Positions 44,450-54,834 of a stretch of DNA of 64,000 nucleotides are shown piece after piece (the stretch's first letter is position 1; every line of letters starts with the position of its first letter). The DNA comes from Brachycybe producta. Lineage: Eukaryota; Arthropoda; Diplopoda; Playtdesmida; Andrognathidae. Both the position numbers and the translations under genes were made by a program. Under the pieces are notes generated by a model. It ran no database searches, was not told the DNA's origin, and saw only the letters and a program-made list of their open reading frames with translations. The DNA lies in contig JAUPFP010000002.1 of NCBI GenBank assembly GCA_036925085.1, positions 4,530,780 to 4,594,779 on the forward strand, in the 5' to 3' direction.

Positions 44450-45058
44450 ACCACCACTACTCAGCATTATCACGTGACATCCGGTTAGACCACAGAATAG
44501 GGAATCTTTCCCTAAACTGTGGTTTAGACCAATCACAGTTGAACACGTAAAGAGCAATGCTGAGGTTTTAAAAGTCTGCTCTGCTGTAGAAAGTTAAATA
44601 GAAGCATTTTGTCTTGCGTCACTGGTGCCCACATTTACTTGTCTCTGTCAAGTGAAGCGTGATTACAAGTGAATTTTGGCGAAAATACTACAAAAATAAA
44701 GTTTATTCTATTTTCTGACACTGAAACGAATACATTTTGACCCAAATCTGTCGATTTCATTCATAAAGAGCGAAGAAAATCGACTTTAAAGTAATAAAGA
44801 TATGGTCACGTCGTGTATTAGTGTAGTGTATACTTGCCTAGTCGTAAGAAGAAGCGTGTGACGTCAGAGGGGTCGTCGAAAAATTTAGAATTGTATCATT
44901 TTGTTCGCTAAAAAAAAAAAAAGATATCAATCGTTTTCAACAGTTGGATTTTTAAATTCTTTTCTTATTACGCCGCGTTTTTATTATACAAAATGAAACA
45001 ATGGTAAATTTTTCGTCAATTTCTATGACGTCACAAGGTTCTTTCTATTACGATGATA
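44450..45058 (+). repeat. Directly repeated promoter-like unit, copy 2
   Basis: Matches copy 1 from CTCAGCATTATCACGTGACATCC to TTTCTATGACGTCACAAGG. It carries an extra 40-bp palindromic insert (CCACAGAATAGGGA...TCCCTAAACTGTGG) and lacks the TATATATAAG stretch of copy 1. A shorter related patch (AGAAGCTTGTGACGTCAGAG) is at 47835-47860. Confidence 0.6.
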
Positions 45059-45213
45059 TAGAAGGCTATGGTTTAGTATAAAGGCGACTATAGTAGAACA
45101 CGACACCCTTTGGGAAGTTGTAGTCTTTAAAATTACTGTTTCCTATTTGGTTTAAAGTGTAAACGCATCTTAAAAGCTTAATTATTTTATCTTTCAAGCG
45201 TAACATTAAGGAG

Positions 45214-45402
45214 CAATTGAAAGTGTATTAGAAACTAGAAGAGTAGTGCCGTCACATACTAGTATTTTCACGTTTTTAACTTTCAAAATATACTTTTTAG
45301 TGAAAAATTAAAAAATATGTCGTCTGCTTATTATGAAACATATCAATATGAAATTACCTTCAAGTGATTGAGTTGCCCTTCTAGTTTCTAAAACACATAA
45401 AC
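45214..45402. repeat. Palindromic repeat family A, copy upstream of ARHGAP19
   Basis: Left arm GAAAGTGTATTAGAAACTAG, right arm CCCTTCTAGTTTCTAAAACAC, with the inner AAAATATACTTTTTAGTGAAAAATT spacer. It lies about 190 bp before the ARHGAP19 start codon. Confidence 0.65.
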
Positions 45403-45487
45403 ATTTTTTTGAATTTGGCACCTGGAAGACAGACTAATGATAGTTTTAAGGGTGTAAAACAGCATAATAATTTTATTATACTTCGAT

Positions 45488-45533
45488 CTCACCTTTTTTC
45501 ACGTCATAAGATGACGTGACAAAAGGTGAGTAT
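45488..45533. repeat. Hairpin containing a CRE-like core
   Basis: CTCACCTTTTTTCACGTCAT and ATGACGTGACAAAAGGTGAG form a near-perfect hairpin with a 3-base loop, about 60 bp upstream of the ARHGAP19 ATG. It may be in the promoter or 5' intron. Confidence 0.6.
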
Positions 45534-45590
45534 TGTAAGTTATTGCATTTATTAGAAAATGACACACATTCTTGATTGTAATTTATACAG

Positions 45591-47516
45591 ATGGACAGTG
45601 TTCAGTGGGGACATAGGAGGCTATGGTGGGGAGAATTGGAGGAGGACAATTGTGTTTTTGATTGGGCAGCAATGGACATCCGCAGTGGCAGCTTTCGTTT
45701 GAGCCAATATTTGGATAGCCATCAAAGTTCGTATTCCGTGTTTCGATGCCTCTCTGAACTAGAATCGGACCATTTCACGGCATTTGTCAAAAAGCATTTG
45801 GAGATTTTGTTGAGTGCGCCAATGGAGGAGGACGTGGACGTGTTCCATACGACCAAATCGGACCGAGTAACGCCGGCCGAAACGCATCGTCAAAGGTTCG
45901 GACTTTTTGGTTCTTCTTCTGGTTCTGGGGGAAATTCAAATATGAAGGGGACCAGAAAAGGTTTTTTAATCAAGCCAAGTTAACAATAATAATTTGGACC
46001 TTTGATACAATTTAAATCATAATGATTTTTAGCGTCAAAGAAACATTTAAGTTCATTTGAATATTAAATATTCAGTTTGGACTGTGGTTTTATTTTCAGA
46101 TGAATTCGATAATAAAGCGATTCTGCCTCTTTCTCGACAAATGGCCAAAAGCTTGAACAGCATAATAACTTTTCTCGGTCACGAAAAAAGTTAGTAACAC
46201 TGTGCCCTTTATAGGAACGTTTTTTTTATCTCTCTTTGCTTAAACACTGTTTTTGTTACAGATCTCCAGCGAGAAGATTTGTTCATAAAGAAATGCTCGA
46301 GAGAGCGCGAACTCGAGTTGTTTTTTTCGATGTTCAACGACAGGGCCATGCTGAATTTAGATTCGAGTGAAAGTCCGTACGATGCATATGTCTGCGCCAC
46401 CGTCTTGCTGAAAACATTGGCATATCTGAACGATCCACTTTTGACCGAAGATCTTTTCCATCTGTTCTGCAATATTGCCGGTAACATTTTCACTTTTAAG
46501 ATCAAAATCGTTGAAAACTTTTTTAATACGGAACCAATTTGTTTTTCTCACTCTGTCTCTCTAAAGGTCTCTTTGTCGAAAAAGTGGACCAAATGCGGAA
46601 GATCGAGGCATTGCAATCGGCTTTTCTTCTTCTCCCGGACGAGAATCGAAATCTTTTTCGTCGTTTCCTCTTTTTGTTGCATCTGGTTTCTCTCGAATGC
46701 GAGGTGAACGGCATGAATTCAAGTAATTTGGCCCGCATCTTTGCGGAGATTCTTTTCTACCCACGGACGGTAACGCGAGAGAAATTTGACAAGCGTGATT
46801 GTATCCAACTTTGCGAAACGCTTGTTTTCTTACACTTCTAGATGAGCGTTGCCGATTGGAATGCGAAGTCGGACGACATGGTCGGAATCTTAAAATTCAT
46901 GATTGACTATGCAACGCAACTCTTTCGGGTGCCGGCTGCTCTTTTGTCGGACCTAGTAACGCTCTTAAAGGAGCGTAAAGAACGAAAGGTTTCGCAATCA
47001 GTTAGTGCTTGGAGAATTTAAAGAGTATCCTTATTTTGTTGACTTTTCTTATTTTCTCTTTAGGACAATGGAGAAAGAGAAGAAGTCGTTCGTACTAACC
47101 TCACTTTTAGCGAGCACGAGCGTCCCGACGATGTTGGGAGCGACGTAATAACTGCAGAGCCGGTGTTTGGTACTGACATTCGTGCTGCTTCGTTACCTGA
47201 ATCGTTGTGGAGTAGGCTATCGAACAAAAAGGTGCAGTACCGTCGATTTTTTTCTATGAGAGTTCCAACGTCTGTTCGTTTTTTTACAGTTTAAGAAGGA
47301 GAATCGGAAAGCTCGTAAGTCATTGAATGGGAAACCTAAAAGATCTCTCCGAAGCACATTAAAGGTTTACATTGTAGTTTTTGACTTGAGTTCGTCACTA
47401 AAGTAGGTATAATACTTTAAATGTGATTCCCCCAACAGAAATGGTTTTGTTGTTGTTGTTGTAATCGCACGGATGACGTTGAAGAGTGCTATGAGTATAG
47501 TGCCCACACAATTTAA
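45591..47516 (+). CDS. ARHGAP19-like Rho GTPase-activating protein
   Basis: Eight coding exons (45591-45960, 46100-46189, 46262-46480, 46567-46769, 46842-46988, 47064-47231, 47290-47364, 47439-47516) join in phase to 449 residues. Human ARHGAP19 has 494. Residues about 33-75 match its N-terminal helix region ('LRHEKPEIFTELV...ITRLIDLP'). A RhoGAP fold follows: DPLLTEDLFHLF, IEALQSAFLLLPDENRN, MNSSNLARIFAEIL and ILKFMIDYATQLFRVPA align with the human motifs. ARHGAP19 acts on RhoA in mitosis. Here the arginine finger ('EGLFRVPG' in human) reads EDLFIKKC, Ile at 162, so GAP activity is doubtful. The tail ends in KWFCCCCCNR. The ATG directly follows an acceptor-like TTTATACAG, suggesting a 5' non-coding exon. 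Confidence 0.82.
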
Positions 47517-48714
47517 CAGAAAGAGTAGAAGAAGACCGTTGAATTTGAGTTTCGTTCAAAGTTGGTTAGATTGATTAATTTTAAGAGGGCTTGAACTCGT
47601 TTAATTTCTAGTTATTTTACAAGTTTCGTTCGTTATTTATTATTTATAATTTAAGTATATTTATAAGTCTTGCCGTGTTTAATATAATTATAAGAAATTT
47701 ATATTTTTATAACAAAACCAAAAAAAGAAATACCACAGGGTTGCACTATTTAGAATTCATGATTTTTATTTTATTTTATAAATTTATTTTTAAAATTAGA
47801 TAAAAGAAATCAGTAGTCGCCACACTGTAACAAGAAGCTTGTGACGTCAGAGAGGGCGATTAAAATACTGCGTTATTTGTCTGATAAATAAGGGAAAGCG
47901 AATTATGCTTTTTTTGCAATCAAAGAGCTGGCTTAGAGGCTTAAGTTCTAGAATTTAAAAAAAAACAGCTATAGGATAATTCCAGCCTCTTTCATTGCAA
48001 AATATTCTTTTTGCTTTGTCGATAAATGAGGGGTATGAACAAAGAAATTCAAGAAACCTTTTGTTTGAAACTATTAGAAACTTTGGCTTGCATCCTTTTT
48101 TATCAGACAAATCCCCTCTGACATCATAAACTGCAAGATGCAGTGCGGTCAATGTAAGTAAGACTAAAGATTTTTTTTTCTCATTCGGAATTAAAACTTT
48201 TATTAATCTTTCGTCCGAAATTACTGATTTAAAAAGATCTCCTTTTATTAAATTGATTTTTTTAAATAAGTCATGAATTTTAATGCAACTTCTGTTCCTG
48301 TTTCGTAAAAATACAAACTCTCAAGTTGCAATTATTAATACATAATCATAAAAGCGTTTTTACAACTTGTATAATTTCATCTAAATTTTACAAGTTGTTT
48401 ATTGGGGCGTTGTGTTACATGGGTACAAACATTCTGCTTGAGAATGAATTGCACAGATACCATAAAAGCTACACGTTTTAAATTTTAGTCAGTTTTAATT
48501 AACATAACAAAAATTACTTGAACACAGACTTAAGTAATTATTTATTTAATATTAATAAAAAATATTAGGGGTAGTTTCAAATGGACCTTTACGTGTTAAG
48601 ATATGCCGCCACAAATAAGTCATTCTCGTTTATAAAATAATCAATCACATTAAAAATAAATCAAAAAAATAATCCAAATAAAATTACTAATTAAGATACT
48701 CCTTAGTATCTTAA

Positions 48715-49407
48715 TAGTCTGTTTATAGGGGCTGCACCACATTTCATGTCCCCCTGTAACAAGCCTAACTTAACCCAACTGTGTTTCGACTGGCGCATTT
48801 CTTTTGAAATGCGTTTTTCGAAGCATTTTATTTTTGATTGATATATTTTATGAAAATAAACGATAAGTGGCGTGGATGACAAAAATGACACGGTCTAATC
48901 CTAGTGTAGGGGGCCCGTCGCCAATTAGAATAAACTGTAGCTCGTTGGAAAGGTCTTGTCGAGCCAAGTATGAATATGCAAATCTTGTTTCATGGCAAAC
49001 GCGCGCAAAAAAACGCGTGGAAAAGTTAGAATTTGCATGGAGATTTAAAAAGTGTTTGGTATTAAAAACTGTATGGGTGTGCTAGGTTAACTTAGGGTAG
49101 GTTGGGTTGGGTTAAGTTAGGCTTGTTGCAGGGGGCCAGCGGGTGCAGCCCCCCCAGTTTGTACAAAATTACCTAATTTCATTTAAAAGTGTTTAGGTTA
49201 TTTCACACCCATTTTAGCATAGCAACAAAAAAAAACTTTTTAAAGCACCAATGTTAATTATAACTTTTACACGCGTTTCTTGACGTGCGTTTGGTGTTTT
49301 GGCCGAAAAAGATTTGCATTTTCGTACTCTGCTCGACAAGATCTTCGCAGCACGCTATAGTTTATTTAAATTTGTGAGGGGGCCCCGTATATTAGGGTTG
49401 TTCCAAA
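48715..49407. repeat. Two interleaved foldback repeats
   Basis: Pair 1: GGGGCTGCACC...CCTGTAACAAGCCTAACTT at 48726-48775 is inverted at about 49090-49165 (AAGTTAGGCTTGTTGCAGG...GGTGCAGCCCC). Pair 2: 48893-48985 (TAGTGTAGGGGGCCC...TCTTGTCGAGC...AATATGCAAATC) is inverted at about 49312-49407. Pair 2's left arm lies between the arms of pair 1, and pair 1's right arm lies between those of pair 2. Confidence 0.65.
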
Positions 49408-50014
49408 GGGTAATTCGAACCTGAGAATTCGAAATTCGGACGCAGAGATTTAACTGCATGGCCACTAAATGGCTTTTATTTGTAGTGGGCTACCTTAACG
49501 TAGGGTCGTATCGAAACTACACTTAAAATATTATTGAATTTTCAAAAAACTAAAACTTTTTTTTGGCAATTTAATTTTAAAATTTATTTTAAAAAACTTT
49601 TTTAAATAAATAGGGAAAAAAATAGTAAAGGTTTCCAATTTACAAGTGAATATTGTGAATTAACGTGTAACTTTTAATGAATTTGTAATTTTATGAAACA
49701 CGGGATTCTGTGGTAACATTTGTTTTTATTTTTATAATAAAATTTTTTTATAAAATAAATTGCGTCTTTATTTGCAAATTTTTACAGCTTGGTAAGTTAA
49801 TTTTATTGCAGAAATTAAAGGTGGTTTATGATTTTTAGTTTTTATTTAGTTGAATTAATTTATAGAAGGCACTGTCTTTCTGTAATTGTGAATTAAATGA
49901 TATTTTGGGAATTTTTTTTGGCTCTCAATGATTAATATCGAGAAATAAAAAAATAGGGATCAAGATGGCTTTTGAACGTGTCTGACTTTTGAACTCGTGA
50001 AACACAAGTTGAAT

Positions 50015-50200
50015 TGTTTTAGAAACTAGAAGGGTACCTCATTCATGGGTCATTCAAGTGATATCTTTTAAAATAAACGTTTTATAAAATATCGTCTACT
50101 TAAAAGTTGGATCATTTTCAAAATCGCATAAAAAATTTATTTTTGAAAGATATCAACAGGGAAACAGTGGTTGAGCTACCCTTCTAGTTTGGAAACACAT
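50015..50200. repeat. Palindromic repeat family A, copy upstream of PDCD7
   Basis: Left arm TTTTAGAAACTAGAAGGGTA, right arm TGAGCTACCCTTCTAGTTT. Spacer CTACTTAAAAGTTGGATCATT. One of the better preserved copies. Confidence 0.7.
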
Positions 50201-50741
50201 TTCATTTTGTACGTGTGGGCCAGTTGGTCTTTTTTTTTGTTTTTTTTTTTGCTGCTACGTAAAATTACTCTGTGGGGGCCGCACGTTGAGAATCATAAAT
50301 AAGTAGCGCCATCTAGGGACGTTGTGAGTAAACGTGCCGTGAATGTTACGGATTGTTTGTTAAGTTATTCGACTTTTGGCGGTGAATTTTAGTTATTTTG
50401 TGGAGATTTTTTATGAGTTTATGGTTAGAAATTGTTGTTTATTAACTTATTTAACGTTTCCTTTATCATTCAGGTGACTGACGAACATACAAATGGTTAG
50501 AAATTGTACTTTTAATAGTCGGCTGTGGTATTCTTTCGATTAGATGCCGCTAACCTTCAAGGTAAACGGGCTGCGAGTTACGTATTTTGCGCCAAATTCA
50601 CGCAATAATGCGAAACAACTGTAATTTTTTTTCCACATATACATGTAGATGTTATGAAGGCTTAATCGAAAAAAAATTTCGTCACTTGATTTATTTCTGA
50701 AGCTAAAGAATACGTCAATTTCGTTGTTAAAAGCCGTGAAA

Positions 50742-53529
50742 ATGGATTCAGAAACGGGTTCTTCATTGCAATTTACTGGTTTGAACTCGTATTCTCAACC
50801 ACCACCTGCTCTAAGTTCAGGATGGATAGGATTACCTTCTCAGTCGGGACCTCGGTTATGGAGTGTGCCTCCACCGAATTGGACTGGCAACAACTACTTT
50901 ATTCCACAATTACCAGTTGAACGGGACGTCGTTTCGTCTTCGGAAATGCTCGGAGCCCAGACTGTCACAAATGCGATCGCAAATCGTTATTACGCGTATA
51001 ATAACATTAATTCTTCTTCCTCCTACGGATATCGAGAGCAGGTTCCTCATCAAGGAGGAGGGTACGGTGAAGGAATAAGTTTGGCTAGATATCGTAGCGA
51101 AGTGGAAGGTCAAGAAAAGCAGACGAGAAGAGAACAGGATCAGGAATGGGTCGATGCTTTCGTTGCTAATGTTGTCAAAGCATCGTCCGTGGACAAGACA
51201 AGAAACGGTTTATCTGTTAGTTATTTTACTGTTTATCAATGGCGCGAACGATAGTTTATAAATTACCAATGAACGATGCACTGATGATGGTGAAAAGTGG
51301 CACAGAAATGGTTTATTTTGCATTTCAGAAACAACATTAAGGTGGATTTTATCTTTTAGGTTCAAAATAAAGAAAAACTTAAATGTGTTTTCGAATCTAG
51401 AAGGGTAGATAATCACTTATGGGTATTTTCTCGTTTGATATCTTTTCAAATAAGCTTTTTATGTCAGTTTGAAAATGACTACTTTAAACAGGCGATATTT
51501 TTTTCAATGTAAACTTTGTTTTGAAAGATATAAACATGAAACTTCTGTTGCTCAGGTACCGTAGCGTAACCAAAGTTCGAAAATCAGCTGTTCATAAACT
51601 ATCTTAAGGTGAAACTGAAAGTGTTTTAGAAACTAGAAGTGTAGCTCAATCACTTCAGTGCATTTTGACGTTGATATCTTTTACAAAAAATCGTCTTATT
51701 AAAGTTCGGTCTCCGCCAAACTCGCATAAAAAGCTTATTTTGAAAGATATCAACAGAAAAATGTCCTTTTATTGGTTGAGCTGCTTTTATAGTTTTGCAC
51801 CTGAAAGACAAAATAACAAGAGTTCAAAGGGAATTGACACTTTAAAACCATCTTTTTTTTTTTGTTTTGTTTTTATCACAGATCAGAAACGCTCGCATCT
51901 TGATCAAGAAGTGCATCGGTCTTATAGGCGAACTCAAAGCCATTCACACAAAGTTAAATACAGTCGACAAAAGTGACGACGCTTTATGGAATTCAACGGC
52001 AGCTGAAGCTGTGGATGTCAAGACGAGACTCGAAAGCGCAATGTACGAAATGACATCTAATCACAAGATGACTGATCTCGGCAAGAAAGTGAAAAGGATC
52101 AGAAAGAAGAGGGTAAACGTTGACAACGTAATGAACTGCGGACTTTTGTGATTGTGATTTGTTTTATTAAAATAGGAGCGTCTCAAGCGACAAAAACATT
52201 TCATGAGTGAGGAGAAGAAAGAAAAGGAGAAGCGGAACAAATTACAGCATGAGAAACTGGACTTTTGGTTACAGTCGATACGTCAGGACTATTTCAACTC
52301 AGAAATGGTATTAATTTTGCTGTTTAAAGACTGAAATCGACACAATGTTAAGTGAAATTTGATATGTCCAAAAACGTGGTTTCGTTATAAACACAAATCT
52401 GGTCATCAAACTCGAGTTTTGAACCATAATTGACTTTTCATTTTGGTATCTTTCATAATAAACTTTTTTACAGACAAAATGCTCAAATTTGGGTAATTTT
52501 CAAACTCTCATAAAAAGTTTATTTTGAAAAATATAAACATGGAATTGTCCTTACGTGTTTGAGATGACCCTAGTTTCTACTTTCTGGTTTCTGTTCATTT
52601 TTCCCCTGATAGACAGAACAATGAGAGTTTGAGAGGCGTTTACACTTTTTTTTAAAAAAAAAACCACCTTAACGTAGTTTCTGAAACATTGAATATTATG
52701 ATGAACAGGAAAAGAAGATGAAGAAGGAAGCGGATAGCATTCTGAGCGAAGTTCGCCGTAAAAAGGCTGAAGCGAACCGTACAATGGATCTCGTTAAATC
52801 GCTTTCTAAACTGAGATCTGTACGAAAGCAAATGGCAGAAGCGAAAGGTTTTTTTTAATATGGAGGAAATAAAAAACGTTTCTCGATAACATTACTACGT
52901 TTGAATTTCAGGACTTTACAGTAGCTCGGAATCGGATGTGAATTTTACCAAGTCTATCGCTCATTTTGAAACCATTCTTACGAATCGTTTAACCGAATAC
53001 GGCGAGGAAGAGAGAGCTTTACAAGTGATACTAGAAGAGGAACAACAAGAGACTAGAGACATGGAAACGAAACGCCAACAGGAAGAACGAGACTCCAAAG
53101 AGAACACGTTGAGAGCCGAAGTGTTACGATCACTTTTTGGGCTCGAAGGTTACTATTTAGTTGTAAAAAGTCTATTGAATTTTGTTTTAAGTTTCAAATG
53201 TTTTGTTACTTGCTTTTTCAGCGTCTATTAGCGAACACGACCCCAGGTTCCGTTGTTATGAATATCTAACAAGATCTGAACGTGATTTAGACACGCTCAT
53301 CCACGTGAGGTGAAACATTGAAGTCGAAGAAACGACTCAAGTCGTTCTCAGTTGTATTTTTTGTTACGTTTACGAAGTACGTTTTGCTTTCAGGAACACA
53401 TGGGACTCGTGGTTATCTCGTAACAAGGATGGACAAAGTGATAACTCTAGTAGTACTGTGCCAATAGGATGGATCCAGCCTTCGAATCCAACGAACGAAC
53501 GTTGGGCTTCAATGGTGAATCATCAGTAA
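50742..53529 (+). CDS. PDCD7 (U11/U12 snRNP 59K) minor-spliceosome protein
   Basis: Seven exons (50742-51215, 51882-52112, 52176-52307, 52709-52847, 52912-53148, 53222-53309, 53394-53529) join in phase to about 478 residues. Human PDCD7 has 485. The N-terminus is proline/serine-rich with tryptophan-containing repeats. The middle is a long charged coiled coil (KKVKRIRKKR, ERLKRQKHFM, KKEADSILSEVRRKKAEANRT). The C-terminus is diagnostic: NTWDSWL, then VPIGWIQPSNPTNERWASMV, matching the human 'IPxGWVxPxxPSxxxWA' ending. PDCD7 is the 59-kDa subunit of the U11/U12 di-snRNP and helps recognise U12-type introns in the nucleus, so this lineage should retain the minor spliceosome. Intron 1 holds two family A repeats and intron 3 one more. 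The ATG used is the first in frame. Confidence 0.85.
51375..51560. repeat. Palindromic repeat family A, copy in PDCD7 intron 1 (first)
   Basis: Left arm TTTTCGAATCTAGAAGGGTA. The right arm is incomplete (GTTTTGAAAGATATAAACATG, then it diverges). It lies just upstream of a second copy in the same intron. Confidence 0.6.
51612..51805. repeat. Palindromic repeat family A, copy in PDCD7 intron 1 (second)
   Basis: Left arm AAAGTGTTTTAGAAACTAGA, right arm TATTTTGAAAGATATCAACA then TGGTTGAGCTGC. Ends about 75 bp before the exon 2 acceptor. Confidence 0.65.
52410..52590. repeat. Palindromic repeat family A, degenerate copy in PDCD7 intron 3
   Basis: TTTTGGTATCTTTCATAATAAAC on the left and GTTTATTTTGAAAAATATAAAC on the right. 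A sequence like the start of family C (ACAATGTTAAGTGAAATTTG) precedes it at 52342. Confidence 0.5.
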
Positions 53530-54834
53530 AATTATTTAACGTGAGCTCGAATTTTTTTTTTTTTATCTTGAATTAATTTTTGATCCTTGGACCTTTTTGT
53601 GGTCAATGAACTGTAACACTTGTTGAACAGATTAGCATATTTTAAATTTTTAAACCTAAAAAACGTTAAAACCCTGAACACCTGATACGATTGCAACTTC
53701 AATTATTGTTGAAAATTCATTTTAAAAACAGGAAAGTAGCTAGAATTAAGACCATGTTTTTGGACACACCAAATTGTTCACTGGAACGTCTCAAAGGTAT
53801 TAAGGTGGCTTTATAGATATTCATTTTGCTTTTTCTCTCCTTACGGCGCCACTACAGTGGCTTAATGCTATTGCTTCATAGACGTTTTTGTTAAATTTAG
53901 ATGCAAAGATGTCAAGTGAACTTTTTTTTTTAAAAAAAATTACATTAATAAAATATTCAAATTGTTTTCAAAACTCGAATGGTAAAATATTAAAAGTTCT
54001 TTTGTGGCAATTTCTTAAAAAAATAAACGTTTTTCTGCAGTTTGAAAATGACCCGTTTTTGGTTTTTCAATTTGACATTTCATGAAAAACTAGTTCTGAT
54101 TTTTTTTTTTCAAACTGTCATAAAAAGTTTGTTGTTAAAGATATCACGATGAAAAACCTTTTTACCATTATCACCAACTATTCTAGTTTCCAAAACACTT
54201 AATGTTTCTCCTGAAAAACGTTTCCTTTTAAAAATACGAATTTTCTCAAAACCGTGGCTGGGAGAAAAGTCTTCTTATAGAAAATAAAAGCAGCACAGGC
54301 GCGCCATCTGGTAGGACAAAAACAAAATAAATCTTTATAAAGCTACCTTAAGAGACCATTACCTCCAACAATTATTATCAATAAACAATTCCTGAGAGTC
54401 TCTTTAAATTTACAAAAAAAGTCCATTTTATACAATTTCACAAATCTCAATTAAAGAATTCCATTCAGTCAACTTTTAATTTTTAAAAAACAAACACTAG
54501 ACTTTGAAAAATGATACAAAACACAAAGAAAAATTCAATTTCTTTTGCATATAAATATACAACATTTCATAGCTGTACACGAAGAATATGATCTTAACAT
54601 ATTTATAAATAACGAAACTTTTTACGAGAAATTTGAACCGAACTAGTGAAGAGAACGTTGAATATCTGTGGTTTTGATGCATGACCAATCAATGACCATA
54701 AGTATTTTATTTTCTCTCTCTTTTTCTCGCGACCTCCCCCTTCTTGCATAATGAATTCGTGATTGTTATTAACGTAACGAGTATTGCTTTTGTAACGCGA
54801 GACGACGACAAAAGTTCGTTCCGCGCTTTCTTTC
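53530..54834. other. Intergenic between convergent PDCD7 and DCAF12
   Basis: Contains a reverse copy of repeat family C (about 53640-53880; AGTAGCTAGAATTAAGACCATG) and a family A relative (about 53930-54215; ACTATTCTAGTTTCCAAAACAC). AATAAA on the minus strand at 54711-54706 is a probable poly(A) signal for DCAF12, about 125 bp past its stop. Confidence 0.5.

Larger units (their letters stand above)
47517..50741. other. Intergenic with foldback repeats, PDCD7 upstream region
   Basis: 47520-48700 is very AT-rich with no gene. 48715-49407 holds two interleaved inverted-repeat pairs (listed separately). A family A copy lies at 50015-50200. 50265-50300 has CCGCACGTTGAGAATCATAA, like an hAT MITE end. 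The last 250 bp are presumed PDCD7 promoter and 5' UTR, with no TATA box that I would trust. Confidence 0.45.

Noticed and set aside
46770-46841. An in-frame TAG in the ARHGAP19 coding region (CETLVFLHF-TAG-MSVADW), at first suggesting stop read-through or codon reassignment.
   Set aside because: A GTAACG donor at 46770 and a CTTCTAG acceptor at 46841 define a 72-bp intron that removes it, keeps phase and gives a better RhoGAP alignment (FYPRT|MSVADW).
47025-47033. GTATCCTTA inside ARHGAP19 intron 5, identical to a U12-type donor.
   Set aside because: The frame closes before it (stop near 47018), and the upstream GT at 46989 gives a phase-0 join. No exon ends here.
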